The position numbers were made by a program, and so were the translations under genes. A stretch of 64,000 nt of DNA. Origin: Yamagishiella unicocca. Lineage: Eukaryota; Chlorophyta; Chlorophyceae; Chlamydomonadales; Volvocaceae. Of the stretch, positions 55,668 to 64,000 are shown one piece after another. Within the stretch, counting starts at the first letter, position 1, and each line of letters starts with the position of its first letter. The notes below the pieces were generated by a model that was given only the letters and a program-made list of their open reading frames with translations, ran no database searches and was not told where the DNA came from. The stretch is from the NCBI GenBank assembly GCA_003116995.1, contig BDSL01000043.1:620001-684000 (forward strand), written 5' to 3'.

Positions 55668-58600
55668 ATGGAGTCCATTAAGGGACACCCTGAACATGTG
55701 GAAACCGTATTCGGAGAGGCCATTGTGGCGCGCGATGAGTCCCTGGTTGTGTTGGCTGGCGCTTGCGGCCTCGGGCCGCCCGATCTTTGCTGGCTGCAGA
55801 AGGCCCCAAAGAGTGCTCTGACGGGAGCAAGCGGCGAAGCGAAAGGCTATTATCACTGCTGCCTCGGTGTCGATGCATCTTCTTCGGCCGCGGTTGCGGC
55901 GTACTTCGCAACCCTGACCTCGCTGGTGGAGCCTCCTACGTTCCTTCAAGTAGGTGCAGCGCGACTGCGCCCTCAATTGCCGAGCGCACTCCTACGCGTC
56001 GTCCCTACCCGTCGTTTGCCGCATACCCAAAGCTCGGACGTCCGAACCGGGACTCACCGCGATGACCACAGAGGGCCCCCGCCCGAGGTCCGGTGACCCT
56101 ACTATTGGTAGAGACGCCACCGCTCCCAGGGAGCAGCCCGCGTCTGGGGGCTGGCCTGTTTTGGGCCCACAGCTCCATTCCGTCGCACACACTCCCCCCT
56201 CCGGGACCCCTTCACCACACGCCCGCGTACCCTGCTACCTGCATGGCGATAGATACCCACACATACTGACATGCGCAGATACTGACAGGCACCGACAACC
56301 TTCCACATCCGGTCACAGCACTTCAAAAACGCGCCGGACGGGAGGGGGGTCGGGGCACACATTTGAAAACGCGTCGGAGGGGACGGGGGTCGGGTCACAC
56401 ATTTCCCCCCTCCACCTTCGCCTCTTTATCGCCACTGCGAACAGGCGGGCCTTTGCCGCCAGAATGACCGCCACTCACGCAACCAACGGGGCCGGGGACC
56501 GCCAAGCGGCATACGGCTCATTCAAACTTCGCCATCACGCCTCCCACAGCGGCGAATTTAGGAAACGGGTTTGACCGCCACACCGCCGCGCAGCCCTCCT
56601 TCGCAAACCCCTCCTGCTCACCCGCCCGCCCGCCCGCCTGTCCGCCCTCCGACCGACCTTCCCGGCCTCAGGGCCTGTTCAGCACGACCGAGACGCGGAT
56701 CGATCGGGGGTTCTACTGCTGCTTCGACCCGCTGACCCGCCTGGACGTGCGCTGCGAGCTGTGCATCCCCGGCGGCGTGGTGTGCGGCGCTCTGGACTGC
56801 GAGGGCAACGTGCATGACGTCACGCCCGACCTGTGGCGCAACTGCGTGGTGGGTGGGCGGGGGGGCGGGGGTTGAGAGGAAACCCTCGGGCCGACAGGGG
56901 GGTATAAGAGGATCCGCGAAACCACGGCCGACAAACCAACCGGCAGTAACGGGGGACATTGCCGGGCAGTGACGGGGACATTGCCGGGCAGTGACGGGGA
57001 CATTGCCGGGCAGTGAAGGGGCCATTGCCAGGCAGTGACGGGGACATTGCCGGGCAGTGACGGGGACATTGCCGGGCAGTGACGGGGACATTGCCAGGCA
57101 GTGACGGGGACATTGCCGGGCAGTGACGGGGCCATTGCCGGGCAGTGACGGGGACATTGCCGGGCAGTGACGGGGACATTGCCGGGCAGTGAAGGGGCCA
57201 TTGCCAGGCAGTGACGGGGACATTGCCGGGCAGTGACGGGGCCATTGCCGGGCAGTGACGGGGCCATTGCCAGGCAGTGACGGGGACATTGCCGGGCAGT
57301 GACGGGGACATTGCCGGGCAGTGACGGGGGCATTGCCGGGCAGTGACGGGGACATTGCCGGGCAGTGACGGGGACATTGCCGGGCAGTGACGGGGACATT
57401 GCCGGGCAGTGACGGGGACATTGCCGGGCAGTGACGGGGACATTGCCGGGCAGTGACGGGGACATTGCCGGGCAGTGACGGGGACATTGCCGGGCAGTGA
57501 CGGGGACATTGCCAGGCAGTGACGGGGACATTGCCGGGCAGTGACGGGGACATTGCCGGGCAGTGACGGGGACATTGCCAGGCAGTGACGGGGACATTGC
57601 CGGGCAGTGACGGGGCCATTGCCGGGCAGTGACGGGGACATTGCCGGGCAGTGACGGGGCCATTGCCGGGCAGTGACGGGGCCATTGCCGGGCAGTGACG
57701 GGGCCATTGCCGGGCAGTGACGGGGCCATTGCCGGGCAGTGACGGGGCCATTGCCGGGCAGTGACGGGGCCATTGCCAGGCAGTGACGGGGCCATTGCCA
57801 GGCAGTGACGGGGACATTGCCGGGCAGTGACGGGGACATTGCCGGGCAGTGACGGGGACATTGCCGGGCAGTGACGGGGACATTGCCGGGCAGTGACGGG
57901 GACATTGCCGGGCAGTGACGGGGACATTGCCGGGCAGTGACGGGGACATTGCCGGGCAGTGACGGGGACATTGCCGGGCAGTGACGGGGACATTGCCGGG
58001 CAGTGACGGGGACATTGCCGGGCAGTGACGGGGACATTGCCGGGCAGTGACGGGGACATTGCCAGGCAGTGACGGGGACATTGCCGGGCAGTGACGGGGA
58101 CATTGCCGGGCAGTGACGGGGACATTGCCGGGCAGTGACGGGGACATTGCCGGGCAGTGACGGGGCCATTGCCGGGCAGTGACGGGGACATTGCCGGGCA
58201 GTGACGGGGACATTGCCGGGCAGTGACGGGGACATTGCCGGGCAGTGACGGGGACATTGCCGGGCAGTGACGGGGACATTGCCGGGCAGTGACGGGGACA
58301 TTGCCGGGCAGTGACGGGGACATTGCCGGGGTCGGACGGACGGCGGCTCCAGGGAGGCTGCGGGGGACGGACGGCGGCTTGGTGGAGGTCGGCGAGATGG
58401 CCGGCGCTGATCGCTGCGCCGCAGGGGTTCGCGGGCTGGGGAGAGAGGCAGTGCTGGGGTTGGTTTCGGGGCAGGTTGTTGGCAGGCGAGGCAGGTATGA
58501 GGGAAGCGGGGCGTGCTTCAAACCCAGCTTATTTCCCATCAGCTCTGTGTCGGCGTACCACTGTTAGCCTGCTGGCCTGCCAGCCTGAGCATCCCAACCG

Positions 58601-61600
58601 CAACCCAAACCCGACCCGACCCGACCCCCCCGTCGTGCACGTGGGCCCCCTGACGATGTGGCACCCCCCCTCTCATGGCCTCCTGTACGGCAGGTGGCGA
58701 CCTTCCTGAGGTCAGAGCTGTACGACGCGGAGCTGGTGTCGTACTCGGGGGTGCCGGTCGCGCGGTGGGTGGCGGGAGGGGGTGGTTGCGGGGAGGGGGT
58801 GGCTGGATGGGATGGCTGGCGGGCTGGCGGGCTGGCTCGGTGGCGGGGTGGGGTGGTGGAGGGGGTGGGTGGGTGAGGGGATTGCCTGATGGTTGAGTGG
58901 CTGGGTTGGCCCTGCCGCCAGGGCGGAGAGGAAGTCGCTGATCGGGTTGGTGGCGGGTGTGGGCGTGGCGCGTGGGTGGGAGGGACGGGACCGTACCCGG
59001 TTGGGGCACGGGGGGCGGCGGCGGCAGTGGGGGTATCGCCACAGAGGAGAGCAGCTCATCGGCGGCGGGGCCCGCGTGCGCACCGCACCCAGCTGCACGG
59101 ATGTTGGGGCCATCACCGCGCCAGGGACCTCCCTGGACGGTTGTGGCTTTGGGTCGGACTCACGTTGACATTTGGGTCGGACTCACGAGGCTGGCCCCGT
59201 TATAAGCCCTGCCGTACGCCCCGAAGTGGCCTGCGCAGCCGCCTGCTGCGGTTCTCTAGTCTGGCCCCCCGGCCCCCCCCCCACCACCCCCCACCACCCC
59301 ACCCCACCCCCCACCCCCCACCCCCACCACCCCCACCACCGCCACCAAAACTCTCAAAAATCCCCGAACCCGAAACCCCCGCCCGCAGCCACCCTCCCCT
59401 GCCCACTCCCGCCGACGAGTCCCGGCTGCTGTCTGCGGTGATGGGGCTGTACGAAGACGGGGTGCTGCCGGAGGCGCTGGAGGCGCTCACCGTGGACCAG
59501 GTGGGGCGAGCTGGGTGTGTGTGTGTGTGTGTGTGTGTGTGTTTCGGAGGGCCTGGAGGGCTACAGAAAAGGACCGGTTACTCGACATGGGAAGTGTAGC
59601 TGGTGCTTAGTCTTCGGACACCTGGAGGGGCCTGTGGGGTGTGTTTCGGGGGGGGGGCTGGGTGTGTTTCGGGGGGGGGGGCAGTATGGGGACGCGGGGC
59701 GGAAGTTTTGGGGGAGCGGTGTAGGCGGTGTGGGGAAGCGGTGTGGGCGGTGTGGGGAAGTGGGCGGTGTGGGGAAGTGGGCGGTGTGGGGAAGCGGGGA
59801 GGGCGGGTGTGGGGAAGCGGGGTGGGCGGGTGTGGGGAAGCGGGTGGGCGGGTGTGGGGAAGCGGGGTGGGCGGGTGTGGGGAAGCGGGGTGGGCGGGTG
59901 TGGGGAAGCGGGGTGGGCGGGTGTGGGGAAGCGGGTGGGCGGGTGTGGGGAAGCGGGGTGGGCGGGTGTGGGGAAGCGGGTGGGCGGGTGTGCGGAAGCG
60001 GGGTGGGCGGTGTGGGGAAGCGGGGTGGGCGGGTGTGGGGAAGCGGGGTGGGCGGGTGTGGGGAAGCGGGGTGGGCGGGTGTGGTGGAGGCTCCTCATGG
60101 CGTGGTCGGGGGTAACGAGGCCCGGGTCGGGTCGGCTGTGTCGTGCCGTTGTACTTGCCTCTTTAGGCTCCTGTCACCCCCCCCCCCAGAGGCTCCTGTC
60201 ACCCCTCCCCCCCGCTCCGCTCCCAGGCCGGTGGTGTCGCACCCGAGCACGCCGACGTGGTGCTCCACACGCTGCTGCACTACTTTTCGAAGCGGCAGCG
60301 CTGGGGCACGGCCCTGGACTTCTTCGCGAGGTGGGGTGGGGTGGGGGGTGACAATTAAAGAATCGGTAACGCGACATGGGAAGTGTAGCGGGTGCATAGG
60401 TGTGTGTGTGGTGGTGGTGGGGTGACATGAAAGAACCGGTAACGCGACTGGGGAAATGTAGTGGGTGCATAGCCTTCGGACACCGGGACGCGCGCGCATG
60501 GGGTGGGGGGGGTGAGGAAAGCCTGTGGGCCAGGAAGCCAGCCAAGGGGGGGAGGGAGGGGTGCGAGAACGTAGGGGGGGGTAGGTATGACGGGTAGGGT
60601 AGGGCAGGTAGGGCGAGAGCTCAGCCAGGCGAGGTCGGCGAGGCGGTTTAGGGGGGTGCAGAGGGATCGCTGTTGTGGCAACGGGGCAGGTAAGGCAAGA
60701 GGCCGCTGTTGCGATGACGACGAGGGCCCGACGGCGTGGTACGGCAGCCGGGGGCCGCGAAGCGTCTACCGACCGGCGCACGGCCGGCTGGCTGGGGCGT
60801 GGGGTCTTGCTGGTCGGGGGCCACTCAGGGGGGAGGAGTCCGCGGGAGCCAGGCGATCAAAGCGAGCTCTCCGGCATGCACGTTGCGAACACATAAACGA
60901 AGACACCCCCCCTTCTCCTTTTCCTTTCCTATGTCTTTGTGGATGATTTACTCGCCACCCGTCCACCGGTTTTCTCGCCACCCCTCCCCCCCTCCACCGG
61001 TTTTCTCGCCGCCCCTCCTTCCGCCCACGGCCGAACCACGGGTCTCCTCGACACCTGCTCCCACGCCGCCAGGCTGTCCGTGACCTACCCAGCTTCCGCG
61101 CTGTACGTCGCCGCCGTACAGCGGGAGTGCGGGCTGTACGACGACGCCCTGGCCACGCTGTACCGCACGGTTGACGAGGTGCCCGACGACCCGCTGCTGC
61201 TGGCGGCGTTGGCCACGGAGTGCCTGTACTCGGACCAGGTGGGTTGCGTGACCCACGGGTCGCTTTCCACGGGCAGCGGACCCGGAACCCGCCAAGCACC
61301 CAACCCGCCACCTTGCCGACCGCCCCCCTCCCTCCTCCCTTCCTCCCTTCCACCCTTCCCTCCTCCACGTCCTCCCCTTACCTAAAACCTGCAGCCCCAC
61401 CCTTCCTGCCCGCCGCACCCCTACCCGCCCCTTGCCCTCCCCCGTCACGTGTTTCCCCCCACTGGCTTCCCCCGTGCACCAGTTGGTTTCTGCCCTCCAT
61501 CGTCCCCCTATGTCGTGTGACCGGGTCTTCTCGCCCCTCCCCCCAAACCCGGGGTCCCCCCCCCACCACCAATCGACCCCCTTCCCCCCTCGTGCCCGCT

Positions 61601-63703
61601 TGTCCTTGTCGCGTCAATGATTTTTATGCCCGCCCCCCCCTCTCTTCCTCGAACCCCCCTCTTTTTTTCATTTTATATGCTCCCCCCTTCCCCCCCCCCG
61701 CTCCCTGGAGCACCCAGGTCGAGGCCTCCCTCCGTTTCGCCACCCGTGCCGCCCGGCTGCGCCCGCTGCTGCGCCCCGCCTGGCTGGCACTGGCTCGCGC
61801 GCACGTGCGGCTGGGCTCAGGTACTGCGGCGCTGGTGGTGCTCAACCTGGTGCCCCCGCCGCCGCTGCCGGGAAGGGAGGAGACCGTGCTGCACGTGAGT
61901 GGGGGGGGGGCGCAGGGGGCCATGCTGCTGTTCCCGGGAGTGTGTGGGGACCGCCCGCGGCGAGGCACAAACACATACACACGTGCACATACACACACAC
62001 ACACGCACAGACCTCCAGCAGCGCAGTGGAAGCAGCACCCCCTAGAGATGCCCTGCGGCCAAACCCCCTAGAGATGCCCTGCGGCCAAACCCCCTAGAGA
62101 TGCCCTGCGGCCAAACCCCCTAGAGATGCCCTGCGGCCAAACCCCCTAGAGATGCCCTGCGGCCAAACCGTGACGTCATCTCGAACGCTCTCTGCAGCTC
62201 CACACACCCGCACTGCCCGCCCGCCTCCATGCGGCACAGGAACGCCCTTTTACGGGGTACCAGCATAGCAGTGATGAGGGGGAGCAGGAGGGGCGGGGGG
62301 GGGCGCGTGCTGAGGGAACAGCAGAGGGTGGGGGGGAGCAGGGGGGGCGGGAGGGGGGCGCGTGCTGAGCGGTACCCAGCACGCAGCGCCGGCGCGCTCT
62401 GGGCGCTTCCTTTCCCCATGCCACGTCAATACACACGCGGGCAACCCCCCCACATCCCGCCCACCACTCAGCCGCCCCCCTGGCGTTGCGCCCGCAGGTG
62501 GTGGTGCCTCCGGATCCAAAGTCAGTGACGAAACCCGCCGTACCGTCGTACGACCTGGACGTGGCGTTGGTCCGGCAGTCGCTGGCGGAGGAGGTGAGCG
62601 GTCGCGAGGCTAAAGCGGAGGGAGGGCGGGTCAGGAGGCGTATAGGAAAGGGAGAAGACGACGAGGGCGGCTCTTTCCCAATCCCTCTCCAACTCCTCCC
62701 AGCCCCTCCCAGCCCCTTTCCTCTTAAACCTTTAAAACCCAAGACATTAACGTCCCCCCTCTCCCAGGGCCGACCCACGGGTCTCCTCTCATACCCCCCT
62801 CCCCCGCCCCTTGGCCCTCCCCCCTCGAACCCCCCTCACCCCAGGCCATTGTCCACCCCCTCAACGCCGCCAGCTCGGGCGCCGCCGCCGCCGGCGGCGC
62901 ACTCGGCTCCCCCTCCTCCCTGCGCCCCGCCCCCCCCCTGCCCGGCTCCATGATGGTGCCCCGCGAGCCCCCCGACGCCGCCCCCGCGCCGGACACCGCA
63001 CCGCTGAGAGTCACCAAGGCGGTGCTGGCGGCCGTGTACACGGTGCTGCAGGTGCGGGGGTGTGAGGGGGTGTGGGGGGGGGGTAGGTGGGTCGCGAGAT
63101 TACCCGGTACACGACAGTGGAAACGGAGGGCAGGAGCTAGCCGACGGATAGTTTTCGGACACGCGCGCATGCCGGAAAACTGGGTGGGGTTCGGGGGATT
63201 GGGGGGGTTCGGGGGATTGGTGGTGGGGTTGGGGTTCGGGGGTGGGCTGCAGGCCGCCATTGCGTCTTGCGGCGACGGCGTGTTTGCGGTTGGGGGTGTG
63301 TGCAGTAGCGGGGCTGCGGGGAGGAGGCGGGCGGGTGGGATGCGGGAGGGGGGTACTTTTGCAAGCGAACCGACCCCCGGTGCGCCGGCCCAGCCCTTGT
63401 ACGGCCCCTTCCGTACATCCTTTCGTACGGCCCCTGATACGGCCCCTCGGCGCGAACCGGCGTGATAGGGTGCCCATTCGCATCCCCCCTGCAGCAAGGG
63501 CACGCCCCACGCACCAGGCACCGCCATGTCATCCTCCGAAACCATAAGACCCCCGCCTGAAACCAATTCCCCCCTTCTCCCCCTGCCTTTCTCCCCCCCT
63601 TCAGGAGCTGGTTGCTGTGTCCGGGTGGGATGGCTTCCTGCGGCTGCGCTCCTCGGTGTTCGTGATGCATGCGGACTCGGACGTGCTGAGGGAGCAGCAG
63701 AGG
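55668..63703 (+). CDS. ChAPs-family (Chs5p-Arf1p-binding, exomer-type TPR) protein, 3' end beyond window
   Basis: Predicted exons: 55668-55949, 56672-56848, 58694-58764, 58922-58945, 59045 to about 59139, about 59389-59500, 60227-60330, 61073-61238, 61718-61894, 62498-62593, 62845-63051, 63605-63703. Exons 4-6 are uncertain; the others are phase-matched. The start is the first ATG after an in-frame stop. Motifs resembling fungal ChAPs (Bch1/Bud7) are GEAKGYYHCCLGVDASSSAA and YFATLTSLVEPPTFLQ, GLFSTTETRIDRGFYCCFDP, helical TPR-like repeats (ALDFFAR; YVAAVQRECGLYDDALATLY; ATRAARLRPLLRPAWLALAR), ALVVLNLVPPPP, and GWDGFLRLRSSVFVM. In fungi these proteins bind Arf1 and sort cargo at the trans-Golgi network. 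The same role here is inference. Further coding should follow 63703. Confidence 0.65.
56945..58330. repeat. 22-bp minisatellite, about 63 copies
   Basis: Unit CGGGGACATTGCCGGGCAGT+GA repeated over about 1.39 kb, with two main variants (ACATT/CCATT and CCGGG/CCAGG). It lies in intron 2 of the ChAPs-like gene (56849-58693). The unit has no stop on the minus strand and its length is not a multiple of three. All three antisense frames are therefore open for 490-610 codons; these are artefacts. Confidence 0.95.
59515..60083. repeat. (GT)n tract and GTGTGGGGAAGCGGGGTGGGCGG minisatellite
   Basis: A GT microsatellite at about 59515-59541 is followed by a G-rich array (about 59700-60083) of units around GTGTGGGGAAGCGGGGTGGG. 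Both are in the intron between exons ending 59500 and starting 60227. The plus strand could form G-quadruplexes. Confidence 0.8.
60355..60500 (+). repeat. Short dispersed intronic repeat (CGGTWACNCGACNTGGGAA family)
   Basis: Two adjacent copies (60355-60395, 60428-60500) of an element reading AACCGGTAACGCGACTGGGG, then ATGTAGTGGGTGCATAGCCT and TCGGACACCGGGACGCGCGC. Others lie at 9441-9466, 46265-46355, 59570-59640, 63094-63180 and 63755-63792. Reversed copies lie at about 43460-43500, 50815-50870 and 61500-61530. All but one are within introns of the NAP or ChAPs-like genes; the exception is in protease intron 3. Confidence 0.7.
62036..62170. repeat. 26-bp minisatellite, five copies
   Basis: Unit CTAGAGATGCCCTGCGGCCA+AACCCC repeated five times in the intron between exons 61718-61894 and 62498-62593. 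An ACAC-rich tract (61970-62010) precedes it. Confidence 0.85.
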
Positions 63704-64000
63704 GTGAGGGGGGGAGCAGGGGGGTTCGGGGCAGCAGAGGGAGAAGGGGGGTTGCAAAACAGGACCGGTTGCTCGACGTGGGAAGGCTTCGGACAGCTGG
63801 GGGGGGGGAGGAGGCGGCCGTCTGACGGGGAGGGGTGGGCTGAAGGGGCCGGAAGGAGGAGGTATGAGAGGAAACACGTGGGTCGGCACCGAAAGGTAGC
63901 AGCGACTGGAAAACCTTTGGAGACGTGCAGGCTGGAGAACTGCCGGAAGGGGGCGGAGGAGGGGCCGGGAGGGGGAGGGTGGCCGGAAGGCAGCTCGGAG

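Noticed and set aside
56618..58539. Three overlapping minus-strand frames of 493-608 codons with a repeated Pro/Cys/His peptide
   Set aside because: They are the 22-bp minisatellite read antisense in three frames, inside an intron of a well-supported plus-strand gene.
1..64000. CRISPR arrays, operons, bacterial promoters or rRNA genes
   Set aside because: Tandem arrays here are uniform minisatellites without unique spacers. Genes are intron-rich and eukaryotic; no rRNA-like sequence seen.

Overview
The window looks like nuclear DNA from a volvocine (Chlamydomonas/Volvox-type) green alga. The evidence is many short exons with clean GT...AG borders and preserved codon phase, long Pro/Ser-rich secreted-protein linkers, GC-rich sequence full of minisatellites, an intron-containing tRNA-Leu, and large repeat-choked gaps between genes. 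There are no bacterial features. All gene models were built by eye from exon borders, phase and family motifs, so exon ends are predictions.

Layout. (1) 28-1345 (+): 3' end of a papain-family cysteine protease with tandem Cys-rich modules. (2) 1346-8490: repeat-rich spacer with no recognised gene. (3) 8491-12979 (+): a complete ten-exon paralogue of the first protease, with signal peptide, papain domain with all catalytic residues, proline-rich linkers, seven-plus Cys-rich modules and a Gly-Asn tail. It carries an apparent one-base deletion in a C9 tract. (4) 12980-28260: degenerate repeats, including many copies of a roughly 70-90 bp exon-like motif, a diverged block duplication (about 16.9-21.6 kb) and a 925/928-bp tandem array (22.1-24.7 kb). 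(5) 28534-38610: three tandem copies of a 3.3-3.4 kb unit, each carrying an intron-containing tRNA-Leu(CAG)-like gene and fragments of protein-coding sequence. Two diverged direct repeats lie on either side. (6) 38.7-42.2 kb: spacer with repeats. (7) 54038-42217 (-): eighteen phase-compatible exons encoding two nucleosome-assembly-protein (NAP) domains and a hydrophobic C-terminal tail. This is either one double-NAP membrane-anchored protein or two adjacent genes. (8) 54979-55383 (+): an unrecognised coding-like exon. (9) 55668 to beyond 63703 (+): a gene resembling ChAPs (Chs5p-Arf1p-binding, exomer/BUD7-type) proteins, running off the window, with a 1.4-kb 22-bp minisatellite in one intron.

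The two proteases form a tandem family of secreted or vacuolar enzymes. The NAP gene(s) and the ChAPs-like gene point away from each other, separated by about 1.6 kb that holds the small unrecognised exon. I see no functional link between the three neighbourhoods. The most unusual items are the double NAP/transmembrane architecture, the ChAPs-like gene in a green alga, the dispersed exon-like motif and the tRNA-bearing tandem array.
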